DNA of 64,000 bases, from positions 94,037 through 158,036 of the forward strand of contig UBMI01000029.1 of assembly GCA_900466475.1 (NCBI GenBank), written 5' to 3'. Made by a program: the position numbers and the translations under genes. Below the pieces are notes generated by a model. The model searched no databases, was not told where the DNA came from, and worked only from the letters and a program-made list of their open reading frames with translations. Source of the stretch: Hyphomicrobiales bacterium. GTDB taxonomy: Bacteria > Pseudomonadota > Alphaproteobacteria > Rhizobiales > Rhizobiaceae. This document shows, piece after piece, positions 1-8,236 of the stretch. Each line of letters opens with the position of its first letter. Position 1 is the stretch's first letter.

Positions 1-1
1 G

Positions 2-127
2 ACGGAGGCGGTCGTCGGCAACGAGCAGGTCTCGGAAATGCTGCGCGACAGCGGCATCACCTCTGCCTCCCGCATGGAGGAGCTGCAGGGCATCGCGCGC
101 GAGGTGAGGATATTCGCGCTGTCTTGA
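2..127 (+). CDS. C-terminal end of a gene cut by the window edge
   Basis: The second forward frame is open from the window edge to a TGA at 125-127 and gives 41 residues ending in LQGIAREVRIFALS. That ending resembles the last strand of class III adenylate/guanylate cyclases, which often finish with a sequence like KGIARPVRVYAL, but the catalytic part lies outside the window. The cyclase reading is therefore a guess. Only the open frame and the stop are seen directly. Confidence 0.4.
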   Translation, partial: TEAVVGNEQVSEMLRDSGITSASRMEELQGIAREVRIFALS

Positions 128-149
128 GGATCGGCCGTCGGTGTGTTCG

Positions 150-361
150 ATGTGGCGGCTTGAAAGGGCGAGGTCCGGGCTCGGCCATTTTTTCCAGAAG
201 CGACAGCGCCTCCGGATAGTTCCCCGAAAGAAACCTGGCTGCGGCAATATCCCTAACGTCAGCCGGTGGTGGCCGAGAATACCATATCGGCAACGGCGGG
301 GCACGTCGTTGAAAGAACTCCGGTTGTACTTCGCCATTGCCTTCAAGGCATCGTCGGCCCT
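150..361 (-). pseudogene. Possible frameshifted remnant of a TPR-type coding region
   Basis: On the reverse strand one frame reads RADDALKAMAKYN (about 361-323) and another reads ADVRDIAAARFLSGNYPEAL followed by SLLEKM (about 270-180). Both look like pieces of a tetratricopeptide helix pair, but they lie in different frames and neither has a convincing start or ribosome site. I read this as decayed coding sequence between the first gene and the DUF805 array. A chance open frame in GC-rich DNA is the main alternative. Confidence 0.3.
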
Positions 362-539
362 GGAGATGAAAAAACTCAACGCAAAATCGTTGCTTTTCTC
401 ACATCGCGGAGAGCTACAACTGACTTATTGCAATTTCTGCGTTTGAATTGTAGCACTTTGTCCTACGAAACGACTATCGTTTCAAGGCGATGGTGAGTCG
501 GCACCGCGCTCGCGGCAAGCAGAAATGGGGGCATTTCAA

Positions 540-986
540 ATGGGGTTTACTGAAGCTGTTCGCACAGTTCTGAGAGAAAAATATGCAACCTTCTCCGGCC
601 GGGCCTCCCGGTCTGAATATTGGTGGTATTATCTATTTTATTGCTTGGCGCTGTTCGCCTTTGGGATCGTGGGCATTGGGATCGCGGCCGCTGCCGGTGG
701 TGAGAACGGATTTTCGTCGCTCGCCATTGGTGTCATGATCATCGCCGGACTATTTGTGCTTGCAACTATTCTGCCGGCATTGGCCGTTCAGGTTCGCCGT
801 TTTCATGATCGCAACATTTCCGGCTGGTGGTACCTCGCGCTGGTGATCCTGGGGCTGGTTCCCTATGTCGGTTTGATTGCGAGCATCGCCATTTTCGTGA
901 TCAGCGTACTTCCGGGCACTGTCGGCGCGAACAAGTTCGGCCCGGATCCGCTGCGTCCGGAAGTGAGAGCCGAGGTTTTCGCCTGA
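540..986 (+). CDS. DUF805 family membrane protein, copy 1
   Basis: This 148-residue protein has the DUF805 layout. A cytoplasmic amino end carries FSGRASRSEYWW (residues 18-29), followed by hydrophobic segments at about 31-52 and 61-84. The family signature RRFHDRNISGWWYL is at 86-99, a third hydrophobic stretch is at about 100-124, and the tail NKFGPDPLRP is at 131-140. The start at 540 is preferred over the in-frame ATG at 525 because MGFTEAVRTV is conserved in all four copies and lies about 10 nt after a GGGG block. DUF805 proteins are small inner-membrane proteins of unknown role. Confidence 0.88.
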   Translation: MGFTEAVRTVLREKYATFSGRASRSEYWWYYLFYCLALFAFGIVGIGIAAAAGGENGFSSLAIGVMIIAGLFVLATILPALAVQVRRFHDRNISGWWYLALVILGLVPYVGLIASIAIFVISVLPGTVGANKFGPDPLRPEVRAEVFA

Positions 987-1291
987 GGCATCGCCATCGG
1001 GAATGTTGGGTTTGCTGGCTGCGCTATTGCCACCGTGACTCTGTTTTGCCTTTCGCAGGGGGGCAGGGCAATCGGCGCGGCGGCCCGCTTCCGATGGAAT
1101 CGACGGCCTAATTCCAGCTGTGTGAAGAAATTGAACGCAAAAGCGTTTTCATTTTTGAATAGTGACGGATACGACTGATTTATTGCAATTTCTGCGTTTG
1201 AATCGTAGCTGTTTCTCATTCGAAACAACTGTCATTCCAAGGCGATGGTGAGAGGTCACCACGCTAGCAACAAGCAGAAATGGGGCATTTT

Positions 1292-1735
1292 ATGGGGTTT
1301 ACCGAAGCTGTTCGGACGGTTCTGACGCAAAAATATGCGACCTTCTCCGGTCGGGCCTCCCGCTCGGAGTGCTGGTGGTTTCAGCTGTTCTACGGGTTGG
1401 TGCTGGTCGGGCTTGGAATTTTTGCTGCTTTGGCCGCCGGTTCCAATGGTCAGGATGGACCGTCGTCACTGCTCATTGCCATTGGGGTCATTGCCGGCCT
1501 GTTTGTGCTCGCAATGATGTTGCCGCAGATGTCCCTCACGGTTCGCCGCTTCCATGATCGCAACATCTCGGGCTGGTGGTATCTCGCGATTTTTATCGCA
1601 AACTTCATTCCCTACCTCAATGTTGTCGCGGGCCTCGCGGGCTTCGTCATTACCGTGCTTAGGGGCACGGAAGGTCCGAACAAGTTCGGACCGGATCCGC
1701 TGCGTCCTGACGTAAGGGCGGAGGTTTTTGCCTAG
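1292..1735 (+). CDS. DUF805 family membrane protein, copy 2
   Basis: This 147-residue paralog of copy 1 keeps MGFTEAVRTVL, FSGRASRSE, RRFHDRNISGWWYL and NKFGPDPLRP. Divergence is concentrated in the loop after the first membrane segment (AAGSNGQDGPSS) and in the third hydrophobic segment. The start at 1292 matches the conserved MGF amino end; an in-frame ATG at 1280 adds MGHF. A leader resembling that of copy 1 occupies about 1120-1291, so this gene probably has its own promoter. Confidence 0.88.
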   Translation: MGFTEAVRTVLTQKYATFSGRASRSECWWFQLFYGLVLVGLGIFAALAAGSNGQDGPSSLLIAIGVIAGLFVLAMMLPQMSLTVRRFHDRNISGWWYLAIFIANFIPYLNVVAGLAGFVITVLRGTEGPNKFGPDPLRPDVRAEVFA

Positions 1736-1978
1736 GGTATTGGTTTACCCGCAATATCGACTTGCCGAGAGCTGCGTTCCCGGCAAATTGGTCTCGAGCG
1801 ATACTGCGATGCAGAAAAACAACGCAAGATCGTTATTTCTTTGAAATGCGAGGCGATACAACTGCGTTGTTGCAATCCCCACGTTTGAATTGTAGCACTT
1901 TTTATCCGAAACGACTGCTATTCCAGTGGGATGGATAGACGTGGGCGCGCTTGGGGTAAGCGGAAATGGGGCATTTCG

Positions 1979-2425
1979 ATGGGGTTTGCTGAATCTGTCC
2001 GGACGGTTCTGAGGAGGAAATATCTGACCTTTTCCGGTCGCGCCGGCCGTTCAGAATATTGGTGGTTTCAGCTGTTTTTCTGGGGGCTTTTGCTTGCCCT
2101 TTTTGTGCTGTTCGGTGTGGTCACCGACGCGACGCGCCGGCCTGACGGATATTCGTCATCGACTACGTTTATTATTGTCGTGATTGGACTGTTCATACTT
2201 GCAATGTTCTTGCCGCAGGCAGCCCTTCATGTTCGCCGCTTCCATGATCGCAACATGTCCGGTTGGTGGTATTTTGTGGCAGTCATTCTGAGCTTTGTTC
2301 CCTATATCGGTCGCGGTGCGGGCATAGGAATTCTTATCGTTTCGGCGCTCAGGGGTACGGAAGGTCCGAACAAATACGGGCCGGATCCGCTGCGCCCAGA
2401 GGGCAGGGCCGAGGTTTTCGCCTAG
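1979..2425 (+). CDS. DUF805 family membrane protein, copy 3
   Basis: This 148-residue copy begins MGFAESVRTVL and retains FSGRAGRSEYWW, RRFHDRNMSGWWY and NKYGPDPLRP. The amino end MGFAESVRTVL and the tail EGPNKYGP are shared with copy 4, so copies 3 and 4 probably arose from the most recent duplication. The start at 1979 is chosen over the in-frame ATG at 1931 by alignment with the other copies. Its leader (about 1805-1978) is the most diverged of the three. Confidence 0.87.
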   Translation: MGFAESVRTVLRRKYLTFSGRAGRSEYWWFQLFFWGLLLALFVLFGVVTDATRRPDGYSSSTTFIIVVIGLFILAMFLPQAALHVRRFHDRNMSGWWYFVAVILSFVPYIGRGAGIGILIVSALRGTEGPNKYGPDPLRPEGRAEVFA

Positions 2426-2446
2426 GGCTGGGAGTGGGCGTTTCAA

Positions 2447-2893
2447 ATGGGGTTTGCTGAATCTGTCCGAACGGTTCTGTCGAAGAAGTACGCGATCTTC
2501 TCCGGTCGCGCTTCCCGCTCGGAATATTGGTGGTTCCAACTGCTCTACTGGGCGCTGCTGGCTGCGTATGTCCCGCTGCTTGTTACGGTCAGCGAGGCGA
2601 CGGATGGGCCTGACGGACTTTCGCAGATCGCAGAAGTTATGATGACCATCCTGATCCTGTTCCTATTGGCGACCTTGTCGCCGCAAACGGCCCTTCACGC
2701 GCGACGTTTCCAGGATTGCGGTATTTCCAGCTCCCGATATGGCACGCTGGTTCTTCTCTGTGCCATTCCGGGTTTGGCGATCCTTGCCGGGCCTGCGGTG
2801 ATCGTGATCTGCTTGCTTCCGGGCACGGAAGGTCCGAACAAATACGGGCCGAATTCGCTGATTGCGGAACCACGGGCGGAGGTTTTCACCTGA
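2447..2893 (+). CDS. DUF805-like protein, copy 4, with an eroded signature motif
   Basis: The 148-residue reading frame is intact and starts MGFAESVRTVLSKKYAIFSG. The otherwise invariant RRFHDRNxSGWWY motif has become RRFQDCGISSSRYG, and the tail reads NKYGPNSLIA instead of NKYGPDPLRP. It lies only 21 bp after copy 3 and lacks the leader, so it probably depends on the copy 3 transcript. Its stop overlaps the first codons of the DUF4129 gene. It may be a decaying copy or one released for a new role. Confidence 0.75.
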   Translation: MGFAESVRTVLSKKYAIFSGRASRSEYWWFQLLYWALLAAYVPLLVTVSEATDGPDGLSQIAEVMMTILILFLLATLSPQTALHARRFQDCGISSSRYGTLVLLCAIPGLAILAGPAVIVICLLPGTEGPNKYGPNSLIAEPRAEVFT

Positions 2894-3642
2894 GCCGCAT
2901 CCTCCGTCATATTGGCCTGTTGCTGGCGCTATCGTTGGCCGCCTCGGCCCAGTTTTATCCTGCGCTGGCGCAGGACAGCAGCGGTCAGCAGGCCGACCGG
3001 CCTCTCAGCGTCGTCGGCAGCGAATATGCCGCGCAATGCGCGCTGAATGGCGTGCGCTGCAAGCTCACCTATCGCCATGATGGTGTCGAAAAGTCGAAGC
3101 GCGTGCCGGATGCGGCGCTATCGCGTGACAACCGCTCGTTTTCTTCGCAGGAGCCAGCCGTCGGCGGTTCGCTGGCAGTCGTACTGGTGCTGGTCGCCCT
3201 TGTCGTCATCATCGGCCTTGCAATGTTTTTCGGCAATGGCGGGGTGCTGCTCTCATCTGCGCCGCGTGACGTGAAGAAGCGGCAGGGGGAGGCGCCGGAG
3301 AGCTGGCGCACATCGGACGCTGCGGTCGAGGAAAGGCCGAATGATTTCCTGTCGCGCATTGCCGCCATGGCCGATCGCCGGCAGGCCCTGGTGCTGCTGC
3401 TCCGGCACTGCCTGCTGCACGCGGCTGACGCGACGGGGACACGGCTTTTCCGCTCGGATACGGAGCGGGCGGTTTTTGCCCGCCTGCCGGCAACCATGCC
3501 CGACCGCGAGCGGCTGGAACATCTGCTGGCCGAGGCGGAGCTCGTGCATTATGGCGGCCGCACATTGCAGGAAGGGCATTTCAATACGCTTCTCAACTCG
3601 GCGCGCGCTTTGCTGTCGGTAGGCAGGCTCAGCCATGCGTAA
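2890..3642 (+). CDS. DUF4129 domain protein with apparent CTG start
   Basis: The protein of about 250 residues has a Sec-type signal region (RILRHIGLLLALSLAASA), a periplasmic part with two cysteines, a membrane segment at about 92-114, and a carboxy-terminal DUF4129 domain from about 160 (RRQALVLLLRHCLL, RLFRSDTERAVFARLP). There is no ATG, GTG or TTG at the expected place. The best start is CTG at 2890, overlapping the TGA of the DUF805 copy as CTGA. DUF4129 proteins accompany MoxR-DUF58 operons, as here. Translation probably depends on coupling to the upstream gene; TTG codons inside the signal region are alternatives. Confidence 0.75.
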   Translation: MSRILRHIGLLLALSLAASAQFYPALAQDSSGQQADRPLSVVGSEYAAQCALNGVRCKLTYRHDGVEKSKRVPDAALSRDNRSFSSQEPAVGGSLAVVLVLVALVVIIGLAMFFGNGGVLLSSAPRDVKKRQGEAPESWRTSDAAVEERPNDFLSRIAAMADRRQALVLLLRHCLLHAADATGTRLFRSDTERAVFARLPATMPDRERLEHLLAEAELVHYGGRTLQEGHFNTLLNSARALLSVGRLSHA

Positions 3643-4909
3643 TGCCGCACCTGTTCTCATCCTGCTGGTTCTGGTCGGGCTTGCGGCGCTGGCGCTGTTC
3701 GGGATGCCGCGGGACAATGATTTCGATCATTCGCCGCTCGGCAGCCGCGGGCTGCAGGTCTGGCTGGAAGCCAAGGGCATTCCCGTTATTCGCTCCGATC
3801 CGCATTTCGTCAGGGCGCGGGCGGAAATCTCCGTGCGCATGCTTTTCCTGCCGATATCGGAGATCGAGACCGCCGCACCCGCCGGAGAAGAGAAAACGGG
3901 CGAGGTGTCCCCGGAAGACTGGGCCTACGAAGCGGTCAACCACGGGCTGCCGACGCTGATCGTCATGCCGAAATGGCGCGGCAGCGTGTTGAGGGATAGC
4001 ATTGCAGGCCAGTCGGACCTGCTGGCTCTGCCCGCCATACAGGAGAGGCTCAACAGGGTCGAACTTTCCAGCAAGCATCTCTCGCGCAACGCGCCTGAAT
4101 TCGAAGAGGCGCAGGTCGGCCTGAAACAGTTCCAGCAGATGAAGATCGCCCTGTATCAGGCGCAGACCTTCGATCGGGAAAGCCTGTCGGACGATTGCAA
4201 GGAGATCGTCGGCATGCCGTCGGGCGCGCTGCTCGTTCGCTGCGATGACAATCCCGACGTCTATTTGCTGTCCGACCCCGATCTCGTGACCAATCACGGG
4301 CTGGCGCTCGCTGACAATGCCAGCTTTGCCGTGGCCCTCTTCGAGTATCTGCGTGGCGTCGGCGAGGCGCGGCCGGTCTATATCGACACGACTGGCGCGC
4401 CGCTTGATGACAAGAAACCGGTGGACGAAGGGCGCAGCTATGAGCGTTCCGGCTCCGATCTCAAGCGCTTCTTCGCCTATCCGCTCTCCGCCATCTGGGG
4501 AACCCTGTTCGTTGTCGTGGCAATCTGCTTCTGGCGCGGGTTCTGGCGTTTCGGGCCGCCGCTCAAGGATTCCTCGGGAAATATCGAACTGTCGAAATCT
4601 GCGGCGATCGAAGCAACCGCCAGGTTGCTTCGCCTGTCGGGCAATGACGGGCGGATGGTGTCGCAGTTCGTGCTCCATCTGCTTGCCGACAAGGCGCAGT
4701 TGCTCTTCGGCCCCGGAGCCGGAAACGAGGCAGGCATAGATCGGCTGTTCAAACGTCTGGCGCGCCGCGATCACGCGGCGGCGCAGGCGCTGCATTCGTC
4801 GGCTCAGGCGCTGATTGACCGCGGGCATTTGATGAAATCTGCGGATCTGCACCGCAATCTTGAAACATTCAGGAAATCGCTAGGGAGCGTCGACTTTGGA
4901 TCTGGGTGA
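3635..4909 (+). CDS. DUF4350 domain membrane protein
   Basis: This 424-residue protein has an amino-terminal membrane anchor (about 5-23) followed by the DUF4350 pattern: SPLGSRGLQVWLEAKGIPV, then a Rossmann-like part with TLIVMPKWRG and later LSDPDLVTNHGLALADNA. A second membrane segment lies near residue 290 (GTLFVVVAICFW), with a cytoplasmic tail of about 115 residues. The ATG at 3635 overlaps the DUF4129 gene by 8 bp. DUF4350 proteins sit beside MoxR ATPases and DUF58 proteins in many bacteria. They are thought to be partners in a membrane-associated complex of unknown substrate. Confidence 0.85.
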   Translation: MRNAAPVLILLVLVGLAALALFGMPRDNDFDHSPLGSRGLQVWLEAKGIPVIRSDPHFVRARAEISVRMLFLPISEIETAAPAGEEKTGEVSPEDWAYEAVNHGLPTLIVMPKWRGSVLRDSIAGQSDLLALPAIQERLNRVELSSKHLSRNAPEFEEAQVGLKQFQQMKIALYQAQTFDRESLSDDCKEIVGMPSGALLVRCDDNPDVYLLSDPDLVTNHGLALADNASFAVALFEYLRGVGEARPVYIDTTGAPLDDKKPVDEGRSYERSGSDLKRFFAYPLSAIWGTLFVVVAICFWRGFWRFGPPLKDSSGNIELSKSAAIEATARLLRLSGNDGRMVSQFVLHLLADKAQLLFGPGAGNEAGIDRLFKRLARRDHAAAQALHSSAQALIDRGHLMKSADLHRNLETFRKSLGSVDFGSG

Positions 4910-5852
4910 ATTTCGCAATCTCATCGCCGCTGTCAGGGGCGAGATCGGCAAGGTGGTGCAGGGACAGGATGCGATCATCGATCTCGTGCTGATCTCGATA
5001 TTCTCGGGCGGGCACTGCCTCGTCGAGGGACCTCCGGGCACGGCAAAGACCCTGCTTGCCCGCTCGGTTTCGGCTGCCATGGCGCTCGATTATCGGCGCA
5101 TCCAGTTCACGCCGGACCTGATGCCGGGCGATGTGCTTGGCGTCAATCTCTTCAACTTCCAGACCAACCAGTTCCATCTCACCAAGGGACCGGTCTTTAC
5201 CGACATTCTTCTCGCCGACGAAATCAACCGCGCACCGCCGAAGACGCAATCGGCGCTGCTGCAGGCGATGAACGAGCGGATGGTGACGCTCGATGGCGTC
5301 GATTATCAGCTCGGGCCCGACTTCTTCGTGCTCGCCACGCAGAACCCGATCGAGCAGCAGGGCACCTATCCGCTGCCGGAGGCGCAGCTCGACCGCTTCC
5401 TGTTCAAGCTGGTCGTCGACTTCCCCGACCGCGAGACGGAAATCTCGATCCTGTCGCTTCATGCCGATCAGGCGCTGAAATCAGATATAGGCAAAGCCGG
5501 CATCCGGCCGCTGGTGACGAGCGAGGCGCTTGCCGCCGGCCGGGCGCTGATCGATGCGATCCATCTCGACAAGTCGATCCTCACCTATATCGTCGACCTC
5601 GTGCGCGCCACGCGCTCCGATGCCGATATCCTCTATGGCGCATCGACCCGTGCCGCCGATGCGCTTGCTGCCGCCGTGCGCGTGCGGGCTGCCTTCGAGG
5701 GTCGCGACTACGGCCTGCCTGATGACGTGCAGGCGCTGCTGACACCGGCCTTGCGCCACCGCATCGTGCTGTCGCCTTCGGCAGAGATCGACGGGCGTAC
5801 GCCTGACGATGTGCTGCGCAGCCTCCGGAATCGCGTGGATGCGCCCCGGTAA
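4896..5852 (+). CDS. MoxR-family AAA+ ATPase
   Basis: The 318-residue protein shows Walker A GPPGTAKT (residues 45-52), Walker B LLADEINRA (about 105-113), a sensor region FFVLATQNPIEQQGTYPLP and the AQLDRFLFK arginine-finger region, all typical of MoxR ATPases. Translation starts at TTG (4896) after a GGAG site at 4884-4887, overlapping the DUF4350 gene by 14 bp. MoxR proteins act as chaperone-like ATPases that mature or activate partner complexes. The DUF58 product downstream is the likely partner. Confidence 0.93.
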   Translation: MDLGEFRNLIAAVRGEIGKVVQGQDAIIDLVLISIFSGGHCLVEGPPGTAKTLLARSVSAAMALDYRRIQFTPDLMPGDVLGVNLFNFQTNQFHLTKGPVFTDILLADEINRAPPKTQSALLQAMNERMVTLDGVDYQLGPDFFVLATQNPIEQQGTYPLPEAQLDRFLFKLVVDFPDRETEISILSLHADQALKSDIGKAGIRPLVTSEALAAGRALIDAIHLDKSILTYIVDLVRATRSDADILYGASTRAADALAAAVRVRAAFEGRDYGLPDDVQALLTPALRHRIVLSPSAEIDGRTPDDVLRSLRNRVDAPR

Positions 5853-7160
5853 ATGCGGCCGTCCTCGCACCTGATCGCGCTTGTTCTTGCCATGGCGGCG
5901 CTGACGGTCATCGTCAGCGTGTGGTGGCGCGACATGAGCATGCCGCTCGCCTTCCTCTGGGTGGCGCTGGCGGTCGTCACGGCGGGCGATCTCGTCTTGT
6001 CGGCGCTGTCTGGCCGGATGGCTGTCGATGTCGATCTACCGTCGCAGGGTTTTGTCGGCCACGCGGCTCCTTTCACAGTTGTCATCGACAGGCAGAAGGG
6101 CAAACTGCCCGAGGGGATCGATCTCAGGCTTGATGCCGCGCCGGAGCTCGTTCTCGGCGAGCGTCGCATGGAGCGCGCCGAGACCGGGTCGGTGAAGGCA
6201 TCGTTCGATCTGCAGCTGACGCGGCGCGGGCAGTTTTCGGTGCGTGAGCTCTGGCTGAAATGGCCGTCGCGCCTCAGGCTGATCGACAGGATCGTGCGCC
6301 TGCCGGTGGCACGCCAGATCGCCGTCATTCCCGATATCTCGCCGGTGCTGTCGGGCGCGGTCAAGACGCAGATCCTGCCGCTGGAAGCCGGCCAGAAGGA
6401 TTTGCGGCTGCGCGGCGAGGGATCGGAATTCCATCAGCTGCGGGAATTTGCCGCCGGCATGGATCCGCGCAGCATCGACTGGAAGCGCTCGGCGCGCATG
6501 CGCAATCTCGTGGTGCGCGAGATGCGGGCGGAGCGAAACCACCAGATCATTCTCTGCGTCGATTCCGGGCGGCTGATGGCCGAGCAGGTCGGCGGCTTCA
6601 CCAAGCTCGACCGCGCCATCAATGCGGCGCTCGCCATGTGCTGGGCGGGAGGGCTCGCGGGCGATCTCGTCGGCTTCTACAGTTTCGACAGCCGTCCGCG
6701 CCTCTTCCAGCCTGCCTTGCCGGGGCGTACGGCGTTTCCGCGCCTGCAGACGATCTGCGCCGATCTCGCCTACGAAACGCAGGAGACCAACCATACGCTG
6801 GGGCTGACGCATCTTTCCGGCCGTCTCAAGCGCCGCTCGCTGATCGTGATATTCTCCGATTTCGTCGACAGCATCACGGCGGAGCTGATGATCGAGAATA
6901 TGCAGGTGCTCGCGCGGCACCATTTCATCGTTTACGTCGCCTTGCGCGATCCTGTCCTGGCAAAGCTGGTGGAGCCGGAGGAGACGACGCTCGATGCCAT
7001 CGCCCGCTCGGTGGCGGCACGCCAGATCGTGCAGGAGCGGCGGGCCGTGATGGAGAAGCTTTCGCGTCTCGGCGTGCTCTGCCTCGACAGCACGCCCGAG
7101 GCGCTGACATCGGATCTCATTGCCCGCTACATCGAAATCAAATCCCGCGAGATGATATGA
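5853..7160 (+). CDS. DUF58 domain protein with a vWA-like fold
   Basis: The ATG directly follows the stop of the MoxR gene. The 435-residue protein begins with two membrane segments (about 5-50). It then has a periplasmic-type beta region and the DUF58 core: FHQLREFAAGMDPRSIDWK, then RNLVVREMRAERNHQIILCV with DSGRLM (about 190-245). The DSGRLM stretch corresponds to the metal-site region of von Willebrand factor A folds, in a slightly altered form. DUF58 proteins pair with MoxR ATPases. Nothing here identifies the substrate. Confidence 0.9.
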   Translation: MRPSSHLIALVLAMAALTVIVSVWWRDMSMPLAFLWVALAVVTAGDLVLSALSGRMAVDVDLPSQGFVGHAAPFTVVIDRQKGKLPEGIDLRLDAAPELVLGERRMERAETGSVKASFDLQLTRRGQFSVRELWLKWPSRLRLIDRIVRLPVARQIAVIPDISPVLSGAVKTQILPLEAGQKDLRLRGEGSEFHQLREFAAGMDPRSIDWKRSARMRNLVVREMRAERNHQIILCVDSGRLMAEQVGGFTKLDRAINAALAMCWAGGLAGDLVGFYSFDSRPRLFQPALPGRTAFPRLQTICADLAYETQETNHTLGLTHLSGRLKRRSLIVIFSDFVDSITAELMIENMQVLARHHFIVYVALRDPVLAKLVEPEETTLDAIARSVAARQIVQERRAVMEKLSRLGVLCLDSTPEALTSDLIARYIEIKSREMI

Positions 7161-8236
7161 CGGATCTGCGCATCGACCCCAGGATGGATAGTGGCGCGAC
7201 GCTCCATGCCGGCGGAGTGCAGAACGATCTGCTGCGCTCGGCCCGCTTCCGGCTGGAGCGCGAGGCGCACTGGCGCCAGCTGGACCAGCTGGTGAGCCGG
7301 GCGGAGGAGGGTGGGGCTGCTGCACTCAGCTATAACGAGGTGCGCGACCTTGCGGCCGGCTACCGGCAGGCGATGAATTCGCTCAGCGTCGCGCGCGATA
7401 TTTCGCTCGACAGGGCCCTGGTCGCCTATCTCGAAAGCCTCTGCGCGCGCGCCTATCTCGTCGTCTATGCGCCGCAGGAAAGCCTCGGCGGGCTGATCTC
7501 CCGCCTGCTGCTGAAGGGCATTCCGCAGGCGGTGCGCCGCTCGGCCCTGCCTCTCTTCATCGGCTTCCTGGCGCTCGTTCTCGGCGCACTTGCCGGATAC
7601 AGGCTCTGCAGCAGCGATCCGAGCTGGTTCTACACGTTCGTGCCGTCGGAGCTCGCCGATCTGCGCACGCCGGATGCGTCGGCCGATTACCTGCGCTCGA
7701 CGATCTACGGCAATGAACGGCATGAGAGCGACGGGCTCGCAGCCTTTTCCGCCTATCTCTTTTCCCACAATACGGGGATCGCCGTAATGATCTTTGCGCT
7801 CGGCGTCTTCGCATCGGTGCCGAGCTTCATTCTGACCTTCTACAATGGCCTGATGCTCGGCGCCTTCTTCGCGATGTTCCGGCAGAAGGGGCTCGGCTAC
7901 GATGCCTTCGCCTGGCTTTCCATACACGGCGTCACCGAGCTTGCGGCGATCTCCATTGCCTGCGCCGGGGGAGCGGGGCTCGGGCTTGCCGTTCTTCTTC
8001 CGGGGGCGCGAACCCGCAAGGAGGCTCTGCGCCACCAGGGGCATGATGCCGTCAAGCTCGCGATCCTCGCGGCCCTGATGCTGGTCGTGGCAGCCTTTAT
8101 CGAAGGCTTCCTGCGCCAGCTGGTGCAGGAGCCGGTCTGGCGGATCGGCATCGGCTGGGGCATGGGTGTCTTCTGGGTCGCATGGCTCTCGCTTGCAGGG
8201 CGCGAAGGCAAGGCCAAGCATGGGGCCGCCAGATGA
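7157..8236 (+). CDS. Stage II sporulation protein M-like (SpoIIM/DUF95) membrane protein
   Basis: The ATG overlaps the DUF58 stop as ATGA. The 359-residue product has a soluble helical amino part of about 120 residues, then several membrane helices (LFIGFLALVLGALAGY, IAVMIFALGVFASVPSFIL, ILAALMLVVAAFIEGFL). The SpoIIM-type motifs SHNTGIAV and SIHGVTELAAI lie between them. Outside sporulating bacteria this family is found in MoxR-DUF58-RDD operons exactly as here, presumably as the membrane component. The sporulation name reflects family membership only. Confidence 0.88.
   Translation: MTDLRIDPRMDSGATLHAGGVQNDLLRSARFRLEREAHWRQLDQLVSRAEEGGAAALSYNEVRDLAAGYRQAMNSLSVARDISLDRALVAYLESLCARAYLVVYAPQESLGGLISRLLLKGIPQAVRRSALPLFIGFLALVLGALAGYRLCSSDPSWFYTFVPSELADLRTPDASADYLRSTIYGNERHESDGLAAFSAYLFSHNTGIAVMIFALGVFASVPSFILTFYNGLMLGAFFAMFRQKGLGYDAFAWLSIHGVTELAAISIACAGGAGLGLAVLLPGARTRKEALRHQGHDAVKLAILAALMLVVAAFIEGFLRQLVQEPVWRIGIGWGMGVFWVAWLSLAGREGKAKHGAAR

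Larger units (their letters stand above)
366..2893 (+). repeat. Tandem segmental duplication of a DUF805 gene with its leader
   Basis: Three units each contain a leader of about 170 bp and a DUF805 gene: roughly 366-986, 1120-1735 and 1805-2425. A fourth gene copy (2447-2893) follows without the leader. The leaders align over their length. Shared blocks include TTGCAATTTCTGCG in the first two units, TTTGAAT in all three, a CGAAAC/CGAAACAACT block, and an AAATGGGGCATTT block just before each start. Each leader probably carries the promoter of its own copy, so the array would raise dosage or allow separate regulation. Confidence 0.8.
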
